DNA from: Acetivibrio mesophilus | GTDB lineage: Bacteria; Bacillota; Clostridia; Acetivibrionales; Acetivibrionaceae | Assembly: GCF_004102745.1 (NCBI RefSeq) | Contig: NZ_RLII01000023.1 | Span: 1-56,103, forward strand | Length of the DNA: 56,103 nucleotides | Direction: 5' to 3' | In this document: positions 47,727 to 56,103 of the stretch, in pieces | Layout of the letters: every line of letters begins with the position of its first letter | Numbering within the stretch: the first letter of the stretch is position 1 | Notes under the pieces: model-generated | What the model saw: only the letters and a program-made list of their open reading frames with translations | What the model was told of the DNA's origin: nothing | The model's database searches: none | Translations under genes and position numbers: made by a program

Positions 47727-48722
47727 ATGACAAATATGAATAAATCAGAAGTTCTAGATGAGAAGTTATTTCTACCTGCATCGGACAGCGAAAAGGCTAC
47801 AGCTGAAGTTATGCGTCCATCGGTAGGTTATTGGAGAGATGCTTGGAGAAGACTTAGAGCAAATAAAGTCGCCATGGGTTCACTCTTAGTTATTCTGCTG
47901 GTTGTACTGGCTGCAATAATTGGTCCTATGCTTTCACCTTATGCATATGATCAGATAAATAAAGGCAGTGAAAATCTACCTCCGAGTGCACAGCATATAT
48001 TCGGTACAGATAGTTTGGGAAGAGATTTGTTTACCAGAACTATGATCGGTGCCAGGATCTCTCTTTCTGTTGGTGTTGTTGCAGCTATCATGATTTCAAT
48101 AATCGGTATTTTATACGGTGCAATTTCAGGATATTTTGGTGGTTGGGTTGATATTGTTATGATGAGAATTATAGATATTGTTTATTCAGTTCCAACCATA
48201 CTTATAGTTATTTTGCTCCAGGTTGCACTAAAAACTCCAATAGATACTTTCTTAAATTCCGCCAACGCCCCCAACTTCCTAAAAAACTTAGGTGTCGGAC
48301 TTATAAGTATATTTTTTGTTCTTGCTCTTCTTTACTGGGTTGACATGGCGAGAATAGTACGTGGTCAGATCTTAGCGTTAAAGGAGCAAGAGTTTGTTTT
48401 AGCTGCCAAGGTACTTGGTGCAAGCAATAGGGATATTATTTTCAAGCATCTTGTGCCAAACTGTATAGGTCAGATTATAGTCGTAGCTACCTTGAAGATT
48501 CCTGAGGCAATTTTCGTAGAATCTTTCCTCAGTTTTATAGGATTAGGAGTTTCAATACCTATGGCATCGCTTGGCTCTCTGTCACAGACCGCCTTAAAGG
48601 GTATATATTCCTATCCATATATGCTGTTTTTCCCTGCAGCTACTATCAGTATCATTATTTTGTCAATAAACCTTTTTGGTGACGGTCTGAGAGATGCTCT
48701 TGACCCAAGAATGAAAAAATAG
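47727..48722 (+). CDS. oppC: Oligopeptide ABC transporter permease OppC/DppC
   Basis: A 331-residue permease with a long cytoplasmic N-terminus, GYWRDAWRRLRANKVAMGS, HIFGTDSLGRDLFTRTMIGAR (within 20 when split at SLGRDLF), and the EAA loop EFVLAAKVLGASNRDIIFKH. It ends FGDGLRDALDPRMKK, the family tail. The 121-bp gap after oppB holds a small GCGACAG/CTGTTGC hairpin. GGGGAG precedes the ATG. Confidence 0.93.
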   Translation: MTNMNKSEVLDEKLFLPASDSEKATAEVMRPSVGYWRDAWRRLRANKVAMGSLLVILLVVLAAIIGPMLSPYAYDQINKGSENLPPSAQHIFGTDSLGRDLFTRTMIGARISLSVGVVAAIMISIIGILYGAISGYFGGWVDIVMMRIIDIVYSVPTILIVILLQVALKTPIDTFLNSANAPNFLKNLGVGLISIFFVLALLYWVDMARIVRGQILALKEQEFVLAAKVLGASNRDIIFKHLVPNCIGQIIVVATLKIPEAIFVESFLSFIGLGVSIPMASLGSLSQTALKGIYSYPYMLFFPAATISIIILSINLFGDGLRDALDPRMKK

Positions 48723-48738
48723 AGAGTGGATGATTTGA

Positions 48739-49746
48739 ATGAATAAAGAGTTGCTTAAAATAAATGATTTAAAAGTTTCCTTCTTCACACCGGCGGGAGA
48801 AGTTAAGGCCGTAAATGGAATCAGCTACAGTCTTGAACCCGGAAAAGTTTTGGGAATAGTTGGTGAGTCCGGCTCCGGCAAAAGCGTATCATCTTATTCC
48901 ATTATGGGATTAATTGACAAACCCGGTAAGATTGTTGGAGGAAGTATAGTGTTTGATGGAAAAGATGTTTCCACCATGACTAAAGCAGAAAGACTGAATT
49001 TTGCAGGAAATGAGGTGGCGATGATATTTCAAGACCCCATGACCTGTCTTAATCCTGTTTTTACAATAGGAAACCAGATTGCAGAATCTTTGATTCACAA
49101 GTACGGTAAAATTTCAAAAGAGGAATTAAAAAAGCGTTCAATTGAGTTGTTGACACTGGTTGGTATAAACGAACCGGAAAAGCGATTGGCCCAATACCCC
49201 CATGAGTTCTCAGGAGGTATGCGCCAAAGGGTAATGATTGCCATGGCCCTTGCCGGTTCACCTAAACTGTTGATTGCTGACGAACCGACCACTGCCCTTG
49301 ATGTTACAATACAGGCACAGATTTTGGAGCTTCTCAAGGATATTCAGAAAAAGACGGGAATGGCTATAATTCTCATAACCCATGACCTTGGCATAGTTGC
49401 CGATATGGCTGATGATATTATTGTAATGTACGGCGGTAAAATTGTTGAACAGGGCTCTGTTTACAGTATATTTAATTCCCCCCGCCATCCATATACCAAA
49501 GGCTTGCTTCGTTCCCTGCCTGACCTTAACAAAAAAGGTGAAAAACTAATCCCTATTCAAGGGAATCCCATAGACCTATTAAACCTTCCTAAAGGTTGTT
49601 CCTTTGCACCAAGGTGCGGTAATTGCATGAAGGTCTGTATAAATCATATGCCTGAGGAATATTCAACTGAAGATGGGCACAGAGTCAGCTGTTGGTTGTA
49701 TGATAGCAGGGCCAATAATAACGCGGAGGTAAAGAATAATGGCTAA
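48739..49746 (+). CDS. oppD: Oligopeptide ABC transporter ATP-binding protein OppD
   Basis: A 335-residue ATPase with Walker A GESGSGKSVSS, signature FSGGMRQRV, Walker B LLIADEPTTALD and LITHDLGIV. The C-terminal oligopeptide domain carries the Cys-rich CSFAPRCGNCMKVC motif, which binds an Fe-S cluster in family members. It overlaps oppF by eight bases, so the two ATPases are translationally coupled. Confidence 0.94.
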   Translation: MNKELLKINDLKVSFFTPAGEVKAVNGISYSLEPGKVLGIVGESGSGKSVSSYSIMGLIDKPGKIVGGSIVFDGKDVSTMTKAERLNFAGNEVAMIFQDPMTCLNPVFTIGNQIAESLIHKYGKISKEELKKRSIELLTLVGINEPEKRLAQYPHEFSGGMRQRVMIAMALAGSPKLLIADEPTTALDVTIQAQILELLKDIQKKTGMAIILITHDLGIVADMADDIIVMYGGKIVEQGSVYSIFNSPRHPYTKGLLRSLPDLNKKGEKLIPIQGNPIDLLNLPKGCSFAPRCGNCMKVCINHMPEEYSTEDGHRVSCWLYDSRANNNAEVKNNG

Positions 49747-50767
49747 TAATGAATCAAAAACTTCTCCATCCGGTTATAATTCAGCCCGGAAACAAGATGT
49801 TTTAATAGAAGTGAAAAACTTAAAGCAATATTTTAATATAAAAAGCAGCCTTGGCAAAAAAGCCACAGTTAAGGCAGTGGATGATGTTACTTTTAATATT
49901 TATAAAGGTGAGACCCTTGGACTGGTAGGTGAATCCGGTTCCGGTAAAACCACTTTAGGGCGGTCAATTCTCAGGATATATGAGCCTACTGCCGGACGAG
50001 TTATATTCTCCGGTGTAGATATAACCAAATTGAAAAAAGGGAAACTCCTACATTACAGAAAAAAAATGCAGTATATTTTTCAGGATCCCTATGCATCCCT
50101 CGATCCTCGTATGACGGTTTCGGATATTGTAGGTGAAGCATTAGATATCCATAAGCTTGCTACTTCAAAGAAAGATAGAGCTGAGAAAATCCGAGAGCTG
50201 TTAAAACTGGTGGGACTCAATACCGAACACGCATCCCGGTATCCCCATGAATTTTCAGGGGGGCAGCGCCAAAGAATCGGTATAGCCCGGGCTATCGCTG
50301 TAGAACCTGAGTTTATCGTATGCGATGAACCGGTATCAGCCCTTGATGTCTCTATAAGAGCACAGATAATTAATACCCTGGAAGAAATGCAAGAAAGGTT
50401 GAATCTGACATACCTTTTTATCTCCCATGATTTGGGTGTTGTCAGGCACACCTGTGACAGAGTAGGTGTAATGTATTTGGGACATATAGTAGAATTGGTG
50501 GAATCTGAGGAATTGTACAAGAATCCTCTCCACCCATACACACAGGCTCTTTTGACGGCTATTCCCGAGCCTGATCCTGAAGTTGCTAAGAAAAGGAACA
50601 GAATTATCTTAAAGGGTGAAATTCCATCTCCGGTAAATCCACCCTCAGGCTGCAAGTTTAGAACCAGATGCCCCTTTGCTAAAGATATCTGTAAAAAAGA
50701 GATTCCTGAGTTTAAAGAACACGGAAGCGGTCATTATGTCGCTTGCCATTTTGCAGGTAAATTGTGA
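49739..50767 (+). CDS. oppF: Oligopeptide ABC transporter ATP-binding protein OppF
   Basis: A 342-residue ATPase with Walker A GESGSGKTTLG, signature FSGGQRQRIG, Walker B FIVCDEPVSALDVS and FISHDLGVV. A Cys-rich tail CKFRTRCPFAKDIC resembles that of OppD. It forms the ATPase heterodimer with OppD. The next gene, the binding protein, comes after 118 bp. Confidence 0.94.
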   Translation: MANNESKTSPSGYNSARKQDVLIEVKNLKQYFNIKSSLGKKATVKAVDDVTFNIYKGETLGLVGESGSGKTTLGRSILRIYEPTAGRVIFSGVDITKLKKGKLLHYRKKMQYIFQDPYASLDPRMTVSDIVGEALDIHKLATSKKDRAEKIRELLKLVGLNTEHASRYPHEFSGGQRQRIGIARAIAVEPEFIVCDEPVSALDVSIRAQIINTLEEMQERLNLTYLFISHDLGVVRHTCDRVGVMYLGHIVELVESEELYKNPLHPYTQALLTAIPEPDPEVAKKRNRIILKGEIPSPVNPPSGCKFRTRCPFAKDICKKEIPEFKEHGSGHYVACHFAGKL

Positions 50768-50788
50768 CAGCCAGATATTTGTTAGCAG

Positions 50789-50822
50789 TTAATATTCTTT
50801 TGGCCATTAATAGGAATATTAA
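50789..50822 (+). other. Hairpin between oppF and oppA
   Basis: TTAATATTC (50789-50797) pairs with GAATATTAA (50814-50822), followed by TTTTAG. It may be a partial terminator or a 5' stabiliser for the oppA message, which is usually made in excess. Confidence 0.45.
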
Positions 50823-50885
50823 TTTTAGATATGGACACATTAATCTTAAGCTAAAATTATGAAATAGTAAGGGGTATGAAATCAA

Positions 50886-52511
50886 ATGAAGAAAATCTTA
50901 GCACTTCTAACTACATTTATAACCGTCGCAACAGTATTATCTGGCTGCGGAGGCTCACCGAAATCATCAAGCTCAGATCAAGTTATTCGTGCAACTATTG
51001 CATCTGAGCCGAAAACACTTGATCCGTCTCTTAACAATGCAGTTGACGGTGGCAACTATATTTTATGTGCATTTGAAGGACTAACCACAATAGGCAAAGA
51101 CGGCACCATTGTTGCAGGAACAGCCGAAAGATGGGAAACAAGTTCTGATGGACTTGTTTGGACATTTTATATCCGTAAGGATGCAAAATGGTCCGACGGT
51201 AAGGATGTAACTGCAAATGACTTTATTTATTCATGGAAAAGAGCCGTTGATCCGGCAACAGCTTCTGACTACGCATACTATATCTATTTCATAAAGAATG
51301 GGGAAATGATCAACGCTGGTGAGGCTAACGTTGATACATTGGGAGTAAGGGCTATTGACGATAAAACTCTAGAAGTAACTCTTGAAAATCCATGCCAATT
51401 CTTTACTGAAATAGTTGCCTTCCCCACTCTTGTTCCACTAAGGGAAGACATTGTATCCGCCAATAAAGATAAGTGGGCGCTGAACCCATCAACCTATATA
51501 GGTAACGGTCCTTATAAGTTAACCAGTTGGGAGCATGATTCAAAGATTATCTTTGAAAAGAATGAAAATTACTGGGACAAGAATTCTATTGTTGCTCCTA
51601 AAATCGAATGGTATCTTATGAATGATCAAAATGCTATTCTAAGCGCATTTAAAAACGGACAGGTTGCTTATGCCAAGAATATTCCCACAGACGAGCTGGC
51701 TGCTGAAAAACAAGCCGGTAATCTCAAAATCCTTCCACTGCTTGGAACATACTACATTGACTTTGTAAACACCAAAGCTCCTTTTGATAATGTTAAAGTA
51801 AGAAAGGCCTTCTCCTTGGCAATAGACCGCAATTACCTCGTGGAAAATGTTAAAAAGGGCGGAGAAACCCCAGCAACAGGCTTCGTACCCTACGGTATAG
51901 CTGATGTTAATCCGGAACCTGACTTCCGTACAACAGCCGGCGACTATATCTCCGTAAAGCCTGAGGATTACGAGAAGAATGTAGCAGAGGCTAAAAGGCT
52001 CCTTTCTGAAGCAGGTTATCCGGACGGAAAAGGACTTCCGAAGATTACCTTCGGCTTGAACTCAGGTGCTGGTCACGAGCCTATAGCTGAAGCTTTGCAA
52101 CAGATGTGGAAAGAAAAATTGGGAGTAGAAGTTGAAATCCTTGCTCAGGAATGGAATGTATTCCAACAGTCAAGAAAAGACGCTGCTTATAATATAAACA
52201 GAAACGGTTGGATCGGAGACTATATGGATCCGTCAACCTTTATGGATATATTCACATCCGGAAACGGTCAGAATAACGCCAAGTACAATAGTTCAAAGTA
52301 TGATGAACTAATTTCTTCGGCGAGAAAAGAAACTGACCCAGCAAAACGTATTCAACTCTTCCATGATGCTGAAAAACTACTTATGGACGATGCCGCAATA
52401 GCTCCTTTATACTTCTATACTGAACCTGTGGTTATATCACCAAAACTTCAAGGAGTAGTAAATTCAAAGCTTGGTTTCGTAATTTTCAAATGGGCATCCT
52501 TTAAGCAATAA
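50886..52511 (+). CDS. oppA: Oligopeptide-binding lipoprotein OppA/DppA
   Basis: A 541-residue extracellular peptide-binding lipoprotein. Signal peptide with lipobox LSGC (Cys21), then an SBP_bac_5 domain: EPKTLDPSLNNAVDG, WTFYIRKDAKWSDGKDVTA (in two parts), NGPYKLTSW, FDNVKVRKAFSLAIDR and a Trp/Asp-lined pocket. Length is usual. Last gene of the opp operon, ending in a nested terminator. Confidence 0.93.
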   Translation: MKKILALLTTFITVATVLSGCGGSPKSSSSDQVIRATIASEPKTLDPSLNNAVDGGNYILCAFEGLTTIGKDGTIVAGTAERWETSSDGLVWTFYIRKDAKWSDGKDVTANDFIYSWKRAVDPATASDYAYYIYFIKNGEMINAGEANVDTLGVRAIDDKTLEVTLENPCQFFTEIVAFPTLVPLREDIVSANKDKWALNPSTYIGNGPYKLTSWEHDSKIIFEKNENYWDKNSIVAPKIEWYLMNDQNAILSAFKNGQVAYAKNIPTDELAAEKQAGNLKILPLLGTYYIDFVNTKAPFDNVKVRKAFSLAIDRNYLVENVKKGGETPATGFVPYGIADVNPEPDFRTTAGDYISVKPEDYEKNVAEAKRLLSEAGYPDGKGLPKITFGLNSGAGHEPIAEALQQMWKEKLGVEVEILAQEWNVFQQSRKDAAYNINRNGWIGDYMDPSTFMDIFTSGNGQNNAKYNSSKYDELISSARKETDPAKRIQLFHDAEKLLMDDAAIAPLYFYTEPVVISPKLQGVVNSKLGFVIFKWASFKQ

Positions 52512-52525
52512 AACAGTAAAAAAAG

Positions 52526-52597
52526 GGACGGCTCTCACACACAAATCACCCCACCGTTGATAATAGCGGTGGGGTGATTTCAAACACAGAACCGTCC
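52526..52597. terminator. Nested terminator between oppA and ahpF
   Basis: An inner perfect 14-bp stem, AAATCACCCCACCG (52543-52556) with CGGTGGGGTGATTT (52567-52580), sits within an outer 10-bp stem, GGACGGCTCT (52526-52535) with AGAACCGTCC (52588-52597), which has one mismatch. It separates two convergent operons. Confidence 0.85.
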
Positions 52598-52603
52598 TCA
52601 GTC

Positions 52604-54133
52604 TTAATTTCTGATTAGATAATCAAAGGCACTAAGTGCTGCTGTTGCACCAGAACCCATAGATATAATAATCTGTTTATAGGGACTATTGGTACAGTCA
52701 CCGGCTGCAAACACTCCAGACATTGAGGTTTCATTCTTGTGGTTAACAACAATTTCACCTATAGGATTGCGTTCAATACTGTCTCCAAGCCATTCGGTAT
52801 TTGGAATAAGACCAATTTGAACAAAAACCCCTTGAACATCGATGTGTTTTTCTTCATTAGTGTCACGCTGAATGTAAGTAATGCCGTCAAGCTTTTCCTT
52901 ACCGGTAAACTCTTTTGTTTGAACATTAGTAAGTACAGTTATATTGGGAAGTTTATATAAACGCTCCTGAAGCACCTTATCAGCCTTTAACTCCGGCATG
53001 AATTCCAGTACTGTTACATGCCTTACAACCCCTGCCAAATCAATAGCCGCTTCTATACCGGAATTACCTCCACCAATTACGGCTACATCCTTTCCTGCAA
53101 ACAATGGGCCATCGCAGTGAGGACAATAAGCTACTCCTTTATTTTTAAACTCCTTCTCTCCCGGAACGTTTACATTACGCCATCTAGCGCCTGTGGCAAT
53201 AACAACCGTCTTGCTTTTAACAACAGCACCCTTTTCCAACTCTACTTCCAACAATTCCTTACGGCTTATATTGTTTACTTTTTGAAGATTTATTATATCC
53301 ACATTATATCTACTCACATGCTCTTTTAGATTTTCGGCCAGCTTAGGACCTTCAGTATATGGAACAGAAATAAAATTCTCAATTCCCAAGGTATCTAAAA
53401 TCTGACCTCCGAATCTTTCAGCTATAATGCCTGTACGAAGGCCCTTTCGGGCAGCGTAAATAGCAGAGCTAACTCCAGCAGGCCCTCCACCTATAACAAG
53501 TACATCAAAAGGCTCCTTTTCATTAATAGAAGAAGAATCTGTTGTCTGTCCCAGTTTGGCAAGAATCTCTTCCAGTGCCAATCGTCCACTTTCAAAGAAA
53601 TTACCATTTAGGTATATTGTAGGCACTGCCATTATACCCTTACTCTCAACTTCATCTTTAAACACAGCCCCATCAATCATGGTATGGGTGATATTGGGAT
53701 TGACCACACTCATTATATTAAGGGCTTGCACTACATCGGGGCAATTATGGCAACTTAGGCTAATGTAGGTCTCAAAATGATACTCTCCTTTTAGCTGTTT
53801 AATCTGATTGATATAAGTATCATCTACCTTAGGGGCTCTTCCTCCAACTTGGAGGAGAGCCAAGACTAAGGAAGTAAATTCATGACCTAATGGAATGCCG
53901 GAAAAAACAATACCTGTATCCTCATTTAAGCGGTTAACGCTAAAGCTAGGGGTTCTATCCAATTCTGCCTTTTCAACATGTATCTTTGACGAAAGTTTAG
54001 CAAGTTCATCTATTAGTATAAGCATATCTGTGGATACATTATCACTTCCGGCGCTAACCTTAATGACAATATCATTTTCAAGTAAAGCCAAATACTGTTC
54101 TAGTTGCTGTTTGATTTCTACATCCAAAAGCAT
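52604..54133 (-). CDS. ahpF: Alkyl hydroperoxide reductase flavoprotein AhpF
   Basis: NADH-dependent reductase that regenerates AhpC. The 509-residue protein has an N-terminal double-thioredoxin domain with redox Cys128-Cys131 (SCHNC), FAD-binding [20 protein letters not shown]-binding [11 protein letters not shown], the second redox pair in YCPHCDGP and the C-terminal [15 protein letters not shown]. Length is normal. It follows ahpC by 12 bp on the same strand. Confidence 0.95.
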   Translation of the reverse strand: MLLDVEIKQQLEQYLALLENDIVIKVSAGSDNVSTDMLILIDELAKLSSKIHVEKAELDRTPSFSVNRLNEDTGIVFSGIPLGHEFTSLVLALLQVGGRAPKVDDTYINQIKQLKGEYHFETYISLSCHNCPDVVQALNIMSVVNPNITHTMIDGAVFKDEVESKGIMAVPTIYLNGNFFESGRLALEEILAKLGQTTDSSSINEKEPFDVLVIGGGPAGVSSAIYAARKGLRTGIIAERFGGQILDTLGIENFISVPYTEGPKLAENLKEHVSRYNVDIINLQKVNNISRKELLEVELEKGAVVKSKTVVIATGARWRNVNVPGEKEFKNKGVAYCPHCDGPLFAGKDVAVIGGGNSGIEAAIDLAGVVRHVTVLEFMPELKADKVLQERLYKLPNITVLTNVQTKEFTGKEKLDGITYIQRDTNEEKHIDVQGVFVQIGLIPNTEWLGDSIERNPIGEIVVNHKNETSMSGVFAAGDCTNSPYKQIIISMGSGATAALSAFDYLIRN

Positions 54134-54145
54134 GCCCGTTACCTC

Positions 54146-54709
54146 TTATATCTTTCCAACCAAATCAATGGTTGTTTTAAGTGTCTCGCCGCCTTCTTTC
54201 CATTTTGCAGGGCAGACTTCACCGGGATGATTTCGAACATATTGAGCAGCCTTTATTTTATTAAACAGGATATCAGCATCACGTCCGATACCACCTGCCG
54301 ATATTTCAACCGATTGAATAACACCATCCGGGTCTATAATAAATGTACCTCTATCTGCCAATCCTGTTGCTTCATCAAGAACATCAAAATTTCTAGAGAG
54401 CGTATGAGAAGGATCGCCGATCATTATATAAGTAATTTTCTTTATAGCTTCTGATGTATCGTGCCATGCCTTATGAGTAAAATGTGTATCGGTGGAAACG
54501 GAATAAACTTCTGCTCCTAATGCTTTCAATTTCTCATAATTATTTTGAAGATCTTCAAGTTCTGTAGGGCAAACAAAAGTAAAGTCAGCAGGATAAAAAC
54601 ATACTACACTCCATTTCCCTTTAAAGTCTTGTTCTGTTACCGTTAAAAACTTTCCATTTTGATAAGCCTCAGCAGTAAATGGTTTAACTTCAGTTCCAAT
54701 CAATGACAT
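54146..54709 (-). CDS. ahpC: Peroxiredoxin AhpC
   Basis: Typical 2-Cys peroxiredoxin of 187 residues that reduces hydrogen and organic peroxides. Peroxidatic Cys47 is in [11 protein letters not shown] and resolving Cys166 in [12 protein letters not shown]. It is the first gene of ahpC-ahpF, which defends an anaerobe against oxygen exposure. GGAGG precedes the ATG, and a PerR-like box lies 66-80 bp upstream. Confidence 0.96.
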   Translation of the reverse strand: MSLIGTEVKPFTAEAYQNGKFLTVTEQDFKGKWSVVCFYPADFTFVCPTELEDLQNNYEKLKALGAEVYSVSTDTHFTHKAWHDTSEAIKKITYIMIGDPSHTLSRNFDVLDEATGLADRGTFIIDPDGVIQSVEISAGGIGRDADILFNKIKAAQYVRNHPGEVCPAKWKEGGETLKTTIDLVGKI

Positions 54710-54774
54710 AACAAATTCCTCCTTACGTTTTATTATTTTAGATGTCTATTTAAACTTTTTTAATTTTAATAACA

Positions 54775-54789
54775 ATAGACTAATTATAA
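54775..54789 (-). promoter_or_regulatory. Candidate PerR box of ahpC
   Basis: On the minus strand, TTATAATTAGTCTAT matches the PerR consensus TTATAATNATTATAA at about 12 of 15 positions. PerR control of ahpCF is common in Firmicutes. The rest of the gap to 54850 is AT-rich. Confidence 0.35.
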
Positions 54790-54850
54790 ATATACCCACT
54801 TTTCTTTAATAAAACCGACTTTTAAAAAATTTTTAAAGGGTATAATAAAA

Positions 54851-54899
54851 ATTGTCAATTTATTCGGGTCTACGCATTAGCTCCGAATAAATTGACAAT
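54851..54899 (-). terminator. Terminator of the dockerin protease gene
   Basis: A perfect 17-bp inverted repeat (54851-54867 with 54883-54899; tip TTCGG/CCGAA) has a 15-nt loop. Reading leftward, TTTTTATTATA follows, a T-tract that suits the protease gene. Confidence 0.85.
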
Positions 54900-54948
54900 A
54901 ATATACTGTTTCATCAAAGGGTTTGTTTTTAAACTACAATATCTATTA

Positions 54949-55992
54949 TTAATTTCCTACAGGTAGATTGGCAATTTCTCCCGAAATATAGTCTTCTAAA
55001 AGGTATCTGTCTGTCTGGTTTATAGTATTATCCCCATTGGCATCTGCAGCAAGCAAACTTGCATCCGATAATGTCCCGGTACCGTTAATATAGTTGCTTA
55101 TAAGGATATAATCGCTTTGATTTACTATTCCATTATTGTCAATATCGCCATATGTATATATGCGATTTTCTCCAATATGGGATGTAACACTTATTCCCGA
55201 TAGATACCTATTAAATATATTCAAATCCAAGGCATTTACATACCCGTCTCCATTTACATCCGCAGCAGCCAATTGCTTATATGTCAAACTCGAACCCAAC
55301 AAATATGCTCTAAGTTTGTCAAAATCGAGTTGGTTTATTTCTCCATTCCCGTCTAAATCTCCAATTTTAACAGTACTTCTAATCTTTTTCATGGCTTTTG
55401 CAACATTTAACCTACCACCTGTAGCAACTTTCCCCTGTAAGGACGGTATTACATCCACACTGGATAAAATTATATCTTTAAGTTGTTGTGTAGTTAAAGA
55501 TGGATTCGCAGATAATAACAAAGCCGCCGCTCCTGCTACATGTGGTGCGGACATGGATGTGCCTGTTTTTATATCGTAGGGTTCGCCTTGTCCTGCGAAA
55601 TATGTTGGTATAGTGCTATAAATATTTGTTCCAGGGGCAGCAAGGTCAACTGAAACAGCACCAAAATTTGAACTTTGATAAAGCGTATCCTCTCCATTAG
55701 TATTTGCAACAGTAATAATATTTTCAGCAGTATAGCTTGCAGGATAAATAGTATTCTCTGGGTCGTCTATATTCCTAGTTTCATTCCCAGCCGCTACTAT
55801 AAACAATACGTCAGCTTGGCTTATTGCATCATTTAAAGCATTAGAATCAAATGGCCAATTACCTCCTTCAATAGTAAATTTGTATATTCCCAAACTAATG
55901 TTTACAATTTTAATATCCATTGCATCGGCATAATTAACTGCCTTAATCATAGTTGAAGCCCAATTGTTCAAATCATTAATTAGTGTTGTGCA
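54949..55992 (-). pseudogene. 5'-truncated subtilisin-like protease with two tandem dockerins
   Basis: The open frame runs back to a stop at 55993 and has no proper start. It encodes the second half of an S8 peptidase: VNISLGIYK, the oxyanion Asn in IVAAGNETRN and the nucleophile Ser in GTSMSAPHVAGAAALLL. The catalytic Asp and His that precede these in all S8 proteases are missing, so it is inactive as it stands. The last 140 residues hold four Ca-binding repeats, that is two dockerin-like modules: GDLDGNGEINQLD, ADVNGDGYVNALD, GDIDNNGIVNQSD and ADANGDNTINQTD. These carry N-x-D pairs, not Ser-Thr, so their cohesin partner may differ from that of the GH enzymes. Confidence 0.8.
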
Positions 55993-56103
55993 TTAAAAAG
56001 TAATAAATTGTATTACCAATAAAATAGCAAAACAAAAGCATAAGCAGACCAAATGTGGTAGTTTTGAATTGATAGATAAAAAACTATTTCCACGGGGGTC
56101 AAA
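55984..56103. mobile_element. Possible insertion-sequence end (right edge)
   Basis: The protease frame breaks at about 55985-55993, after which the sequence is non-coding and AT-rich and ends CCACGGGGGTCAAA. An abrupt junction with a truncated gene suggests an inserted element, and the contig may end here because the element is repetitive. No transposase frame is visible in the window, and it shares no clear terminal repeat with the left edge. The identity is an inference. Confidence 0.3.

Noticed and set aside
50089-50655. Antisense frame of 188 codons inside oppF
   Set aside because: The oppF frame has all ABC motifs; the antisense frame has no start signal and no recognisable domain.

Overview
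The window looks like a chromosomal segment, probably a draft contig, from a cellulosome-producing anaerobic Firmicute of the Acetivibrio (Hungateiclostridium / Clostridium thermocellum) group. The evidence is low-GC DNA, strong AGGAGG-type ribosome sites, four enzymes or modular proteins with type-I dockerins carrying the Ser-Thr recognition pair, a SigI/RsgI pair, and Fe-S and oxygen-sensitive enzymes. C. thermocellum as I know it lacks xylose isomerase, so the complete xylA-xylB locus points to a xylose-capable relative such as A. clariflavus; this species call is an inference.

Layout. 1-8.9 kb: an interrupted sigma-factor fragment at the edge, a lipid kinase, a NagB-type deaminase, a tRNA-dihydrouridine synthase, a solute-binding lipoprotein paired with a chemoreceptor, an ECF-type S component, and a Crp/Fnr regulator next to a ferredoxin and a NapH-like membrane Fe-S protein. 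8.9-13.5 kb: a decayed membrane-protein gene, a secreted coiled-coil repeat protein, and a divergent sigI-rsgI operon followed by sfsA. 13.7-17.2 kb: tandemly duplicated cellulosomal GH11 xylanases, the second fused to a CE4 deacetylase. 17.4-25.8 kb: a CODH-fold protein with an altered active-site ligand, a GntR/ABC (YtrA-type) operon, a flavodoxin-ferredoxin fusion, an MFS transporter and a lipoprotein hydrolase. 26.1-31.3 kb: two cellulosomal GH9 endoglucanases. 31.5-33.6 kb: a second chemoreceptor.

34-46.3 kb is one long leftward xylo-oligosaccharide operon. In transcription order it holds a sugar-binding lipoprotein, two permeases, a cytoplasmic GH3 glycosidase, a YesM/YesN-type two-component system, xylulokinase, xylose isomerase and an aldose epimerase. 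Secreted GH11/CE4 enzymes would release xylo-oligomers, the ABC importer would take them up, GH3 would cut them, and XylA/XylB would feed xylulose-5-phosphate to central metabolism. No ATPase is encoded in the locus, so a shared MsmX-like subunit is expected elsewhere. 46.5-52.5 kb is a rightward opp/dpp peptide importer. 52.6-54.7 kb is ahpC-ahpF. The right edge is a 5'-truncated subtilisin-like protease with two tandem dockerins.

The most interesting signals are: (1) a matched ACCGAA-N19-CGAA promoter pair in the divergent region between sigI and the coiled-coil protein gene, with a related AACCCC-N19-CGAA motif before the first GH9 gene; (2) a CooS homologue in which the C-cluster Cys equivalent to Cys295 is Glu, which suggests a non-CO-oxidising CODH scaffold; (3) an 11-bp direct repeat spaced 22 bp next to the -35 of the xylo-oligosaccharide operon, a good candidate site for its response regulator; (4) several strong hairpins without T-tracts between genes of glycan operons, including a nested ~138-nt structure after the binding-protein gene. 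No tRNA, rRNA or CRISPR array was seen. Nothing could be searched or aligned by program, so family names rest on motif recognition and reasoning.
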